Positions 51,962 through 61,138 of a DNA stretch of 64,000 nt are shown piece by piece. The notes below the pieces were generated by a model, which saw only the letters and a list, made by a program, of their open reading frames with translations, made no database searches and was not told the DNA's origin. The DNA lies in contig NZ_JAJAVH010000001.1 in assembly GCF_020511115.1 (NCBI RefSeq), positions 310,001-374,000 of the forward strand, given 5' to 3'. Position numbers and translations under genes: made by a program. How positions within the stretch are numbered: the first letter of the stretch is position 1; every line of letters starts with the position of its first letter. The DNA is from Luteimonas panaciterrae (GTDB lineage: Bacteria; Pseudomonadota; Gammaproteobacteria; Xanthomonadales; Xanthomonadaceae).

Positions 51962-51982
51962 AAGCTGGGGCGTGCCCTAGTG
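51962..51982 (-). promoter_or_regulatory. CACTAGGG-type motif upstream of lipase 2
   Basis: Minus strand CACTAGGGCACGCCCCAGCT, 60 bases before the lipase-2 start. It matches the motif upstream of lipase 1 at CACTAGGG, CC and AGCT. The second half-site is degenerate. Confidence 0.5.
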
Positions 51983-52034
51983 AGGCATGCCCGCGGGTAT
52001 CGTGGCGGGCGGTCCATTGATGTCGAGATCCCCC

Positions 52035-53786
52035 ATGCGAACCTCACCCCGTCGTCCTCTCCGGCCGGCCGTCGCGATCCTCGCCGCCGCGCTGGCCTGG
52101 GGTTTCGCCGTGCCGGCGGCCGCCGCCGACCGCATCACCGGCCAGCCTTTCGCCACCCGCAGCGAGGTCTACGCGCCGCATGCGATGGCGGCCACCTCGC
52201 AGCCGCTGGCCACGCAGATCGCGCTCGACACGATGAAGGCCGGCGGCAGCGCGCTCGATGCGGCGATCGCCGCCAACGCCGCGCTCGGCCTGATGGAGCC
52301 GACCGGCAACGGCATCGGCGGCGATCTGTTCGCGATCGTCTGGGACCCGAAAACGCGCAAGCTCTACGGCTACAACGGCTCCGGCCGCTCGCCGAAGGCG
52401 CTCACGCTGGCCGAGTTCGAGAAGCGCGGGCTCACCGACATTCCGCCGCACGGGCCGCTGCCGGTGAGCGTGCCGGGCACGGTCGATGCCTGGTTCGCAT
52501 TGCACGAACGCTTCGGCCGCCGCCCGATGCGCGAGAACCTCGCGCCCGCCATCCGCTACGCGCGCGAAGGCTTTCCGGTGAGCGAGGTGATCGCTTATTA
52601 CTGGAATCTCTCGGTGCCGCGCTTGTCGAAATGGCCGGGCTTCACGGAACAGTTCACGCTCGACGGCAACACGCCTGGGGAAAGACGTGCGCCGCGCACG
52701 GGCGAGATCTGGAAGAACCCGAATCTCGCCGACACGCTCTCGAAGATCGCCGAGGGCGGCCGCGACGCGTTCTACAAGGGCGAGATCGCGCGCGTCATCG
52801 ATGCCTACTTCAAGGCCAACGACGGCTTCCTGCGTTATGAGGATTTGGCCGAGCATCATGGCGAGTGGGTGGAGCCGGTCAGCACCAACTATCGAGGCTA
52901 CGACGTCTGGGAACTGCCGCCCAACGGCCAGGGCATCGCCGCGCTGCAGATCCTCAACCTGCTCGAACCCTATGACCTCAAAAAATACGGCTTCGGCAGT
53001 CCCGAGCACGTGCACCTGTTCGTCGAGGCCAAGAAGCTCGCCTTCGCCGACCGCGCCGCGCTCTACGCCGATCCGGATTTCTACAAGACGCCGGTGGAGA
53101 AGCTGATCTCGAAGGCGTATGCGAAGGAGCGCGGCAAGGGCATCTCCCTCGACAAGGCGGCGCGTGTGGTCGCGCCGGGCATTCCGGCGCAGGTCAACGA
53201 GGGCGACACCATTTATCTCACCACCGCGGATGCCGACGGGATGATGGTGTCGCTGATCCAGTCCAACTATCGCGGCATGGGCAGCGGCATGGCGCCGCCG
53301 GGCCTGGGTTTCATCTTCCAGGATCGCGGCGAGATGTTTGTCTTGAAGAAGGGACACCCCAACAGCTATGCGCCGGGCAAGCGACCGTTCCACACCATCA
53401 TTCCCGCCTTCGTCACCAAGGACGGCAAGCCGTGGCTGTCGTTCGGCGTGATGGGCGGGGCGATGCAGCCGCAGGGCCATGTGCAGATCCTGCTGAACCT
53501 GCTCGACTTCGGCATGAACCTGCAGGAAGCAGGCGACGCCCCGCGCATCCAGCACGACGGCGATGCCGAACCGACCGGACAGAACACGGCGACGCGCGAC
53601 GGCGGCGAAGTCGATCTGGAAAGCGGCTTCCCCTACGAGACGGTGCGCGCGCTGATGCGCAAGGGCCACAGCGTGCGTTTCGCCGACGGGCCGTATGGCG
53701 GCTATCAGGCGATCATGGTGAATCCGCACGGTGGTTATGTCGGTGCCAGCGAGTCGCGCAAGGACGGGCAGGCGGCCGGCTATTGA
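52035..53786 (+). CDS. ggt: Gamma-glutamyltransferase / glutathione hydrolase, exported
   Basis: 583 residues from ATG 52035 (alternative 52020). A signal peptide ending AAAA is followed by the N-terminal GGT domain (ATRSEVYAPHAMAATSQPLA, GGSALDAAIAANAALGLMEP, GNGIGGDLFAIV). The autocatalytic Thr is T392 in NEGDTIYLTTADADG, where the proenzyme splits into two subunits. The usual DTTH is DTIY here, a variation found in some GGT-like enzymes. It cleaves gamma-glutamyl bonds in the periplasm. It is divergent from lipase 2. Confidence 0.92.
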   Translation: MRTSPRRPLRPAVAILAAALAWGFAVPAAAADRITGQPFATRSEVYAPHAMAATSQPLATQIALDTMKAGGSALDAAIAANAALGLMEPTGNGIGGDLFAIVWDPKTRKLYGYNGSGRSPKALTLAEFEKRGLTDIPPHGPLPVSVPGTVDAWFALHERFGRRPMRENLAPAIRYAREGFPVSEVIAYYWNLSVPRLSKWPGFTEQFTLDGNTPGERRAPRTGEIWKNPNLADTLSKIAEGGRDAFYKGEIARVIDAYFKANDGFLRYEDLAEHHGEWVEPVSTNYRGYDVWELPPNGQGIAALQILNLLEPYDLKKYGFGSPEHVHLFVEAKKLAFADRAALYADPDFYKTPVEKLISKAYAKERGKGISLDKAARVVAPGIPAQVNEGDTIYLTTADADGMMVSLIQSNYRGMGSGMAPPGLGFIFQDRGEMFVLKKGHPNSYAPGKRPFHTIIPAFVTKDGKPWLSFGVMGGAMQPQGHVQILLNLLDFGMNLQEAGDAPRIQHDGDAEPTGQNTATRDGGEVDLESGFPYETVRALMRKGHSVRFADGPYGGYQAIMVNPHGGYVGASESRKDGQAAGY

Positions 53787-53832
53787 GACCGTGGCATGGG
53801 ATGATGGAATCCCGCATCCAGGTCGATGGCTC

Positions 53833-54870
53833 ATGTCGCTGAAACCCTTGCTCGTTCCCGGTGTGTTGGCTTGCGCGCTTGTCGCCGGCCTGTCTTCCGC
53901 GCAGATCCCGGACTTCGAGGCTTCCGACCAGGACGCCGCGGGCATCAACGCTGCCGAGGGCTATCACCAACGGCTGGCGACGCAGCTCGCCGCCAAGGGC
54001 GGCGCGCGCGAACTGGCGCTGGCGGCGCTGCTGCGCGGCAAGTTCACCGAGGGCCAGATGCAGCCGGGTGCGCCGGCCGGCGATGAGCCCTCGCAACCGG
54101 TCGAAGAAGACGCCAACGCGGATGCCTGGCGCAATCGCGCGGCGGCTGCGCCCGGCCGCGATCCAATCGCCGACTTGCTGTTGCTCGTCGCCGGCGGCCA
54201 AACGCGCCGCGAGTCCGTGGCCGATTGGGCGAAGGCGGAGCCGGACAACGCCGCGCCGCTGCTCTACGGCGACCAGCCGGTCGATGCGCTGCTGGCCGCG
54301 CTGCGCGAACGCCAGCGCTTCGATCTGCACTACCTCGAGATGGCGCGCTGGCTGACGCAGGCCTACACCGACACGCCGCCGAACGACCAGGAAGCCGCGG
54401 CGATGTTCGATTCTCCCGCCGAGCGCGACACCTTCGCCGCGAATGCCGCGATGGGCCTGTGGGGCAGCGCCATTCCGCTGCCGAACTTCACGGAATTGCT
54501 CTCCGCCTGTCGCGGTGCGGCGCTGACCAAAACGCCCACGCGCGCGGCCGATTGCCGGCACCTGGCGGAGATAATGAGCGGAGCCTCCGATACCGCGATC
54601 GGTCGCGCCATCGGCAGCGGTCTGCGGGTGGATACGGCCGCCGACGAAGCCGCGCGCGCCGCCGCCGAGGACGCGCGCCGCAGTGTCGCCTGGCAGCTGC
54701 GCCAATTCGGAGAAACCACCAGCGCGCAGCCGGACAACGGCGCCGCGCAGCTCAAGCGGCTGCTGGCCGACGCCTCCATCCACACCGAGATCGACCTGAT
54801 CGTGCGCGTGTTGAAGGAAGCGAACATTCCGCTGCAGCCGCCCGCCGACTGGCGGCCCGAGCAGCCCTGA
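53833..54870 (+). CDS. Exported protein of unknown function
   Basis: 345 residues with signal peptide MSLKPLLVPGVLACALVAG, cut near LSSAQ. The rest is Ala/Arg/Glu-rich and mainly helical; segments such as AEGYHQRLATQLAAKGGARE and LALAALLRGKFTEGQMQPG suggest TPR-like or Sel1-like helices but no clear repeat consensus is visible. Cys near SACRGAAL and ADCRHLAE could bond. No family recognised. It starts 46 bases after ggt on the same strand and may be co-transcribed. Confidence 0.75.
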   Translation: MSLKPLLVPGVLACALVAGLSSAQIPDFEASDQDAAGINAAEGYHQRLATQLAAKGGARELALAALLRGKFTEGQMQPGAPAGDEPSQPVEEDANADAWRNRAAAAPGRDPIADLLLLVAGGQTRRESVADWAKAEPDNAAPLLYGDQPVDALLAALRERQRFDLHYLEMARWLTQAYTDTPPNDQEAAAMFDSPAERDTFAANAAMGLWGSAIPLPNFTELLSACRGAALTKTPTRAADCRHLAEIMSGASDTAIGRAIGSGLRVDTAADEAARAAAEDARRSVAWQLRQFGETTSAQPDNGAAQLKRLLADASIHTEIDLIVRVLKEANIPLQPPADWRPEQP

Positions 54871-54904
54871 ACAAATCTTCGGGATGGACTAGTTCAGAAC
54901 CCGG

Positions 54905-56392
54905 CTAGTCCGCCGACACCGTCCGCTCGCGTGCCCACTCGCGCAGCGCGCTCACCTGTTCGGCCATCAGCACCGACAGCGGCCGCGTCTGCTTGAGTTC
55001 GGCGCGCAGCTGGAATTCGTTGAGCGGTGCCGATGCCGCGTGCGCGGCGTAGAGCGCCGAGACGATGGCCTGTTCGATCTCGGCGCCGGAAAACCCGTTC
55101 GCCGCTTGCGCCAAGGCTGCGAGGTCGAATTCTTCCGCCGTCAGCCCGCGCTTGCGCAGATGCAGCGCGAAAATTTCCTCGCGCGCGGCCGCATCGGGCA
55201 GATCGACGAAGAAGATCTCGTCGAAGCGGCCCTTGCGCAGCAATTCCGGCGGCAGCGCGTCCACCTGGTTGGCGGTGGCGACCAGGAACACCTGCGACTT
55301 GCGCTCGGCCATCCAGGTGAGCAGATAGCCGAGCACGCGGCGCGACACGCCGCCATCGGAATCTCCACCGTCTCCGGCGAGGCCCTTCTCGATCTCGTCG
55401 ATCCACAGCACGCACGGCGCCAGCTGTTCCGTGGACGCCAGCGCCATGCGCAGATTGCGTTCGGTCTCGCCGTGGAACTTGTCGTAGAGCGTGCCGAAAT
55501 CCAGCCGCACCAGCGGCACGCCGAAACCGCCGGCGACCGCCTTGGCCAGCAGCGACTTGCCGCAGCCCTGCACGCCGAGCAGCAGCACGCCCTTGGGTGG
55601 GTCGAGTCCGGGCGGCGCATTGCCTTCGACGAAGACCTTGCGGCGTTGCTCGATCCAGCGCTTCAGCCGCTTCGCGCCGGCCACGTCGGCGAAGCGCGCG
55701 GTGTCGTATTCGTAATGCAGATGGCCGCTGCGGTTGAGCAGTTCGAACTTGAGCTTGGCCAGTTCCGGCAGGTCGTTCGCGTTGAGCACGCCGTCGCGGA
55801 AGATCAGCTGGCGGGCGATGCGGCGCGCATCGGTCAGGCTCAAGCCCTGCAGGTTGCGCACGATCTGGCGCACCGCGTCGGCGTCCACTTCCACGCGCTT
55901 GCCGCCGTTCTCGGTGGCGTAGGCGCGTGCCTCGTCCTGCACCAGTTTCAGCAATGCGTTGGCATCGGGCAGGCGCGGCGCGAAGCGGGTGGCCAGGGTT
56001 TCCAGTTCGTCGGGCAGCTCGATCTTCTGGCCGATCAGCACCAGGCAGTGCGGCTGGCAGTCGCGGCGCTGCAGGATGTCGCGCAGCTGGCGCTGCGTGC
56101 CGGCGTAGCCGAGATAGGGATGGAAATCGAGCAGCAGGTACACGCCGCGCTGCGATGCGTTGCGGATCGCCGAGAGCGTGGTGCCGGTGTCGGGCGGCGT
56201 CTCGGCTGGGTCCTCGTTGTCGAGGTCGATGCGGCGCAGGCCTTCGGTGATCGACCAGCGGTACAGCGCGCGCCACACGTGCAGCAGCGATTGCCGGAAC
56301 AGGTCGATGACGCGGGCTTCGTCCGGCGTCTCGATCACGATCAACGGCGTGCCGGCACGGATCAGTGCGGCGAGGTCCTGCAGTTCGCTCAT
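54905..56392 (-). CDS. AAA-family ATPase, Ycf46/FtsH-like
   Basis: 495 residues from ATG 56392. The N-terminal half (residues 1-230, MSELQDLAALIRAGTPLIV) is the Ycf46-type domain that resembles a degenerate AAA fold. The C-terminal half is an active AAA ATPase: Walker A GVQGCGKSLLAKAVA, Walker B CVLWIDEIEKGLAG, SRH region VATANQVDALPPELLRKGRFDEIFF with the arginine finger. Ycf46 proteins are of unclear function; in cyanobacteria they are linked to inorganic carbon use. It is divergent from the ParA gene. Confidence 0.88.
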   Translation of the reverse strand: MSELQDLAALIRAGTPLIVIETPDEARVIDLFRQSLLHVWRALYRWSITEGLRRIDLDNEDPAETPPDTGTTLSAIRNASQRGVYLLLDFHPYLGYAGTQRQLRDILQRRDCQPHCLVLIGQKIELPDELETLATRFAPRLPDANALLKLVQDEARAYATENGGKRVEVDADAVRQIVRNLQGLSLTDARRIARQLIFRDGVLNANDLPELAKLKFELLNRSGHLHYEYDTARFADVAGAKRLKRWIEQRRKVFVEGNAPPGLDPPKGVLLLGVQGCGKSLLAKAVAGGFGVPLVRLDFGTLYDKFHGETERNLRMALASTEQLAPCVLWIDEIEKGLAGDGGDSDGGVSRRVLGYLLTWMAERKSQVFLVATANQVDALPPELLRKGRFDEIFFVDLPDAAAREEIFALHLRKRGLTAEEFDLAALAQAANGFSGAEIEQAIVSALYAAHAASAPLNEFQLRAELKQTRPLSVLMAEQVSALREWARERTVSAD

Positions 56393-56624
56393 GCGCGGGG
56401 TCGGTCGATCGTGGTCCTTGGAGCGCGGCGACGATAGCAGATGGGCACCCGAGGTGTCGGTCGGCGGCCGCATCCTCAAGGGAACCATCCAGGTGGCGTT
56501 CCACCTTCGGATCGCCGGTTTTACTGCCGTGCGGGGAGGTCCCGGTATCGAGGTGCCGCCCCCAGGGCACGTGCGAATCGTCTGGTGTACGCTCGCGGTT
56601 CGTTTCCTTGAGCGGAGGTTGCGC

Positions 56625-57251
56625 ATGAAGACGGTGCTGGTGGCCAGTTCCAAGGGGGGCGTCGGCAAGACCACGATCGCGACCCACCTCGCGGCCCAGT
56701 CGGCGTTGACGGGACTGAGCACCGTGCTGGTGGATGCGGACCCGCAGGGCTCCTCGACCCGCTGGGCCGAGCGCCGCGCCGGCCTGCAGAGCGCCGTGCT
56801 GCCGATCGACGGCACCCGCCGCAACTGGCAAAAATCGGTACCCGAGGACGCCCAGCGCCTGGTCATCGACGCCGCCGCCGGCGCCATGCGCGAGGATCTC
56901 GACTCCCACCTGGACGCCGCCGACGTGGTGGTGGTGCCGGTGCAGCCCTCGGTGCTGGACATCGACGCCACGGTCAACTTCCTCAATTCCCTGGCCAAGC
57001 ATCCGCGCGTGCGCAAGGGCCAGACGCGCGTGGGCCTGGTCGGCAACCGCCTCAAACCCTGGACCAACGCCTCGCAGCAGGCGCTCGATTTGCTCAAGCA
57101 ATGGCCCTACCCGGTGGTGGCGCAGCTGCGCGACAGCCAGGCCTACGTGATGCTGACCGGGCTGGGCAAGAGCCTGTTCGACTACAACTCCGCGCAGGTG
57201 CGCCAGCACCAGGAAGACTGGCAGCCCTTGCTGCGCTGGCTGAAGAAATGA
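56625..57251 (+). CDS. ParA/MinD-family ATPase, orphan
   Basis: 208 residues starting MKTVLVASSKGGVGKTTIAT, a deviant Walker A (KGGVGKT) at residues 10-17. Other motifs: VLVDADPQGSSTRWAERRAG, RLVIDAAAGA and VVVPVQPSVLDI. GGAGG precedes the ATG at 56625. ParA proteins position DNA or protein cargo; this one has no ParB partner or parS-like repeat next to it. The C-terminal RQHQEDWQPLLRWLKK is typical of small chromosomal ParA-like proteins. Confidence 0.9.
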   Translation: MKTVLVASSKGGVGKTTIATHLAAQSALTGLSTVLVDADPQGSSTRWAERRAGLQSAVLPIDGTRRNWQKSVPEDAQRLVIDAAAGAMREDLDSHLDAADVVVVPVQPSVLDIDATVNFLNSLAKHPRVRKGQTRVGLVGNRLKPWTNASQQALDLLKQWPYPVVAQLRDSQAYVMLTGLGKSLFDYNSAQVRQHQEDWQPLLRWLKK

Positions 57252-57274
57252 GAAGGAACTGGCCCGCCGGTTTG

Positions 57275-57373
57275 CTCGTCATTCCCGCGAAGGCGGGAAT
57301 CCAAGGACGTTCGACCCGATCATCGTAGTCTTGACGAAAGTCCATGGATTCCCGCTTTCGCGGGAATGACGAC
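57275..57373. repeat. About 99-bp composite palindromic repeat, second complete copy
   Basis: Left arm CTCGTCATTCCCGCG (57275-57303) and right arm (57345-57372) are inverted copies of the family, and the core starts CCAAGGACGTTCG and ends AAAGTCCATGG as in the copy at 12493. It lies between the ParA gene and the SixA gene, both on the plus strand. Confidence 0.85.
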
Positions 57374-57410
57374 GCTAAACTCTCCGCACCCTGCCGCTTC
57401 ACGGCCCTCC

Positions 57411-57887
57411 ATGCGCGAACTGATCCTGCTCCGCCACGCCCACGCCGAACCGGTCGCTCCGGGCGAAACCGACCTCGACCGGCCCCTCTCGGCCGAGGGC
57501 GCCGCGGAGGCCGAAGCCGCCGGCCGCTGGCTGCACGAACACAAGCTGGTGCCGGACCGGGCACTGTGCTCGCCCTCGCGGCGCACCCGCGAGACGCTGG
57601 AAGCGGTGCTGGGCGTGATCGGCTATGTCGATCAGCGCCTGGAAACGGACATCTACGAGGCCTCCTCGGGCGCCCTGGCGGCGCTCGCCGATGCCCATCG
57701 CGACGTCGACCGGCTGCTGCTGGTCGGCCACAACCCGGGGCTGGAACGCCTCGCCGCCTTGATGCACAGCGGACAATCCGGTGATTACCGCGGCATGCCG
57801 CCGGCCGGAATCGTCGTGCTGACGCTGCCGGCGGATGCCGAGATCGAGCCAGGGATTGCCACGCTGTCCGCGTTCTGGTGGCCGTGA
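57411..57887 (+). CDS. sixA: SixA-like phosphohistidine phosphatase
   Basis: 158 residues of the histidine phosphatase superfamily. The start MRELILLRHAHAEPVAPG carries the RHA motif with the catalytic His and the downstream LLLVGHNPGLERL has the second His. SixA dephosphorylates phosphohistidine in signalling or PTS proteins. Length and termini fit the SixA branch, but other small histidine phosphatases are alike. The YceI gene overlaps its end. Confidence 0.87.
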   Translation: MRELILLRHAHAEPVAPGETDLDRPLSAEGAAEAEAAGRWLHEHKLVPDRALCSPSRRTRETLEAVLGVIGYVDQRLETDIYEASSGALAALADAHRDVDRLLLVGHNPGLERLAALMHSGQSGDYRGMPPAGIVVLTLPADAEIEPGIATLSAFWWP

Positions 57888-57889
57888 GC

Positions 57890-58507
57890 ATGTTGGCGAC
57901 CACTTCTCGTCGGGATGCCGGCGAGAAGGGAACGGCACGTCCGCCGCGCGGGCTGCGGCGGATGGCGGCCTGGTCCTGTCTGCTGGGCGCCCTGTTCGCG
58001 GCGCCGGCGGGCGCGGCTTCGATCGACACGATGAAGTCGGAGATCGGCTTCGCCCTGCGCACGCGCTGGGGACAGACGCTCGACGGCCGCTTCCCGCACT
58101 ACAGCGGCGAGATCGCGGTGCTGCCGGATGGCCGCCACCAGGTGCGGCTGCAGCTGTCGGCGCGCGATGTTGAGATCACCGGCAACAAGACCTACACCAA
58201 GCTCACCCGCGGCCGCAGCTTCTTCGACGCCGAGCATTTCCCGACGATCGAGTTCATCTCCGAACCGTATCCGGCGAGCCTGACCTTGGAAGGCGGTTCG
58301 CTGATCGGCTCGCTGCGCATCCGCGGCGTGCGTCGCAATGAGACCTTCACCGTCGAGCAGGCCGCCTGTCCGCATCCGGCGCGCGACTGCGACGTGGTTG
58401 CGCACGGCAGCATCGACCGCAACGATTACGGCGTGGATCGTTGGCGCTTCGCCTTGTCCGATCGCGTGGTGTTCCGCCTGCGCGTGCGCACGCTGCCCGA
58501 AGAATGA
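57890..58507 (+). CDS. YceI-family periplasmic lipid-binding protein
   Basis: 205 residues from ATG 57890; a GTG at 57878 that overlaps sixA and a Met at 57962 are the alternatives. A hydrophobic signal (AAWSCLLGALFAAPAGAAS) precedes an eight-stranded lipocalin-like barrel: FALRTRWGQTLDGRFPHYSG, SFFDAEHFPTIEFISEPYPA, LTLEGGSLIGSLRIRGVRRN and FRLRVRTLP. YceI proteins bind polyisoprenoids in the periplasm. Confidence 0.88.
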   Translation: MLATTSRRDAGEKGTARPPRGLRRMAAWSCLLGALFAAPAGAASIDTMKSEIGFALRTRWGQTLDGRFPHYSGEIAVLPDGRHQVRLQLSARDVEITGNKTYTKLTRGRSFFDAEHFPTIEFISEPYPASLTLEGGSLIGSLRIRGVRRNETFTVEQAACPHPARDCDVVAHGSIDRNDYGVDRWRFALSDRVVFRLRVRTLPEE

Positions 58508-58570
58508 GACATGCAGGAAACGGGGTGAGGGAAGCAGGTTGGGCAGGCATCCCCAGGGAGGGGCATCCAG

Positions 58571-60532
58571 TTGAGTGATCGGGCGAAGATGATCGACGTG
58601 AGGAGAGCGGGGCGGTGGCTGACACTGTTCCTTGCGCTCGCCTGCGCGTCGTGCGCCAGCCTCACGCCGGTGCAGCGCGATCGCGCGCTGCGCATCGCCG
58701 CCGAGGCGCGCTCCACCGAGATCACGTGCCAGGAACCGGACACCGCCTGCGCGCAACCCTCGCCGCTGCGCGAGCTGGCCGTGCGCGCCTACGGCGAAAG
58801 CGTGCCGGCCGCGCCCAAGCACTACGCGCTGCTGCTCGACTACGGCCAGGACGCGCTGCTGGCGCGCTTGAACCTGATCCGCAGCGCCACCCGCAGCGTC
58901 GATCTGCAGACCTACATCTTCGACGAGGACGACGCCGGCCATCTGGTGCTCGACGAACTGCTCGCCGCCGCCCGCCGCGGCGTGCGCGTGCGCGTGCTGG
59001 TCGACCAGCTCTCCGCACTCAAGCGCGTCGACACCCTGGCGGCGCTGGCCGGCGTGCACGCCAATTTCGAATTGCGCGTCTACAACCCGGTGCTCGGACG
59101 CGGCCGCATCAGTTATCCGATGTACGCCTTCGCCGCGGCATGCTGCTGGCGCAAGCTCAACCAGCGCATGCACAGCAAGCTGCTGCTGATCGATGGCATC
59201 GTCGGCATCACCGGCGGGCGCAACTACCAGAACGACTATTACGACTGGAGCAGCGTCTACAACTTCCGCGATCGCGACGTGCTCGTGGCCGGTCCGGTGA
59301 CGACGGAGATGTCCGTCAGCTTCGAAACCTTCTGGAATTCGCGCCGCACGCGCCGTATCGCCGAACTCGTCGATGTCGGCAAGCGCCTGCTCGACCGCGG
59401 CGTGCCGGTGCTGCCGCCCAACGACTACGAGCTGCCCGAGCGCGCGCAGCGCATGGCCCGCGATGCCGGCGACGAGACGCTGGTGCGCGATCGCCTCGCC
59501 GCCGCGGCGATGCCGGTGGAGGGCGTCGAATTCATCGCCGACCTGCCGGAGAAGCACCGCCGCAGCAACGAGAACGAGATCGCGCCGTCGGCACGCCGCC
59601 TCCACGAACTGGTGGCCGCCACGCAGTCGGAGATGCTGCTGCAGACACCCTATCTCGTGCTCTCGCCGGCCGCGCAGGACCTGTTCCGTGAATTGCGCGC
59701 GCGCAAGCCGCGGCCGCGCGTGGTCATCTCCACCAATAGCCTCGCCGCCACCGACGCCTTCATCGCCTACGCGCTCTCGTACAAGTACAAGCGGCGCTAC
59801 CTGCGTGATTTCGGTTTCGAGATCCACGAATACAAACCGTTCCCGCAGAACGCGCCGTTCGACGTGGAAGCCACCGGTGCGGTCGACATCCATTGGAACA
59901 GCGACGGCACGCCAGTGATCAGCGATGCCGCGCCCGCTGCCGGCAAAACGGGCAAAACGGAATCGCGGCATGGCCGCGAGCGTCCGCTCGGGCGCGAATA
60001 CTCGGCGTTGCGCTGGGCGGGTTCCTCGGTCAACAAGCCGGTCAAGCTCAAGCGCGGCGGCACGCGCTTCGGCCTGCATGCCAAGTCGATGGTGATCGAC
60101 GAACGCATCGGCGTGGTCGGCACCCACAACTTCGATCCGCGCGGCGACCGCTACAACACCGAGAGCGCGGTGGTGATCGACGATCCCGTCTTCGCACAGG
60201 CCCTGGCCAAGAGCATCCGTCGCGACATCGAACCGGCCAATGCCTGGACCATCGCGCGGCGCGACAAGCCGCCGTTGTTCTCCGGCCTGGAGTACTCGCT
60301 GGCGAAAGTGTCGGAACAACTGCCGCTGTTCGATTTCTGGCCGGTGCGCTACGCCACCAGCTACGAATTCAAGCCGAGCCCGGACTGCCCGATGCCGCTG
60401 CCGCCCAATGATCCCAACTTCCGCCGCTGCTACGAGCCGGTGGGCGATTTCCCGGAAGTGAAGATGGGCTTGAAAGGCCTGCTGACGCGGATCTTCACCG
60501 CGTTCGGAGCCGGGCTCGCCCCGATTCTGTAA
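58571..60532 (+). CDS. Phospholipase D-family lipoprotein (cardiolipin synthase-like)
   Basis: 653 residues; the TTG at 58571 has GGGAGGGG upstream, and an ATG six codons in is the alternative. The lipobox is ACASCAS. Two HKD motifs are present: HSKLLLIDGIVGITGGRNYQ and HAKSMVIDERIGVVGTHNFD, each with the HxKxxxxD pattern. The pair forms one active site for transfer or hydrolysis of phosphodiesters. It is longer than cardiolipin synthase and membrane-anchored at the periplasmic face. Enzymes of this kind in Xanthomonadales are annotated as PLD-like or cardiolipin synthase C; the substrate is not certain. Confidence 0.88.
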   Translation: MSDRAKMIDVRRAGRWLTLFLALACASCASLTPVQRDRALRIAAEARSTEITCQEPDTACAQPSPLRELAVRAYGESVPAAPKHYALLLDYGQDALLARLNLIRSATRSVDLQTYIFDEDDAGHLVLDELLAAARRGVRVRVLVDQLSALKRVDTLAALAGVHANFELRVYNPVLGRGRISYPMYAFAAACCWRKLNQRMHSKLLLIDGIVGITGGRNYQNDYYDWSSVYNFRDRDVLVAGPVTTEMSVSFETFWNSRRTRRIAELVDVGKRLLDRGVPVLPPNDYELPERAQRMARDAGDETLVRDRLAAAAMPVEGVEFIADLPEKHRRSNENEIAPSARRLHELVAATQSEMLLQTPYLVLSPAAQDLFRELRARKPRPRVVISTNSLAATDAFIAYALSYKYKRRYLRDFGFEIHEYKPFPQNAPFDVEATGAVDIHWNSDGTPVISDAAPAAGKTGKTESRHGRERPLGREYSALRWAGSSVNKPVKLKRGGTRFGLHAKSMVIDERIGVVGTHNFDPRGDRYNTESAVVIDDPVFAQALAKSIRRDIEPANAWTIARRDKPPLFSGLEYSLAKVSEQLPLFDFWPVRYATSYEFKPSPDCPMPLPPNDPNFRRCYEPVGDFPEVKMGLKGLLTRIFTAFGAGLAPIL

Positions 60533-60559
60533 TCACGCGCCAAACCGTCATCCCCTAGA

Positions 60560-60656
60560 CCGTCATCCCAGCGAAAGCTGGGATCCATCGTGCTGCTGCC
60601 TTTTCTGCGGCCACGCAAAAAATCAAAGTGGGTCCCAGCTTTCGCTGGGATGACGG
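60560..60656. repeat. Related composite repeat, diverged arm sequence
   Basis: Left CCGTCATCCCAGCGAAAGC and right GCTTTCGCTGGGATGACGG are inverted around a 40-base core. The arm sequence resembles the GTCATTCCCGC family but with CCCAGC in place of CCCGCG, so it forms a second subfamily. The rest of the 60533-60937 intergenic region, apart from the promoter at 60887, holds nothing I can support. Confidence 0.75.
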
Positions 60657-60886
60657 GTGGGTCACTCGGCTGGGCTTTACGACTGGGCTCCAAGGCCATG
60701 TCTGGACGCCGATTCCAGCTGTAGCGGGGCGCAAGGCCCCTGACTGCCTGGTGACTAGGCCATCGGTCATGGCAACCGTGCGCCGTCGGGGCGCATCCAA
60801 TCCCTTGATTTCACAGACATGTGCCCCGTTCCCAACCATGACTTTCGAGGGGGCATGACTTTCGGCACATGGTTCTGATGTCTCGG

Positions 60887-60895
60887 TGTTATACT
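60887..60895 (+). promoter_or_regulatory. Extended -10 promoter of the small-protein pair
   Basis: TGTTATACT, a TGn-TATACT extended -10 box, lies 43 bases before the ATG at 60938. No good -35 box is visible, which is acceptable for an extended -10 promoter. It is the only clear promoter before the two small genes and probably drives both. Confidence 0.55.
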
Positions 60896-60937
60896 TTACC
60901 AATACACCACTTCACTATCACTCCACTGGAGACCGCC

Positions 60938-61138
60938 ATGAACCTGCAGACCCGCACCGCCGCCGCTTCCACCGCCCTGGTCGTCGCCGCGCCCCGCAAC
61001 CGCCAGACCTCGCCGGCCGACTTCCGCCGTGAAGGCCGCGCCCGCGATTTCGGCATCGGCTACGGCCGCAGCAGCGGCTACGCCAGCGGCCGCCGCTACG
61101 TCAGCAACTGGGGCAACACCCGCTTCGAATTCTGCTGA
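60938..61138 (+). CDS. Small Gly/Arg/Tyr-rich protein A, C-terminal Cys
   Basis: 66 residues, start ATG with GGAGA seven bases upstream. The N-terminus MNLQTRTAAASTALVVAAP is short and weakly hydrophobic. The C-terminal half RDFGIGYGRSSGYASGRRY, then VSNWGNTRFEFC, is nearly identical to that of protein B. No known domain. It does not look like a normal signal peptide, and the very high content of Gly, Arg, Tyr and Ser with a final Cys suggests a peptide that is modified, cleaved or binds something. I do not know the family. Confidence 0.75.
   Translation: MNLQTRTAAASTALVVAAPRNRQTSPADFRREGRARDFGIGYGRSSGYASGRRYVSNWGNTRFEFC

Noticed and set aside
57785..60319. An 844-codon minus-strand frame across YceI and the phospholipase D gene
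   Set aside because: It is antisense to two well-supported genes with intact motifs, and its product has the His/Gln/Ala/Val shadow composition.
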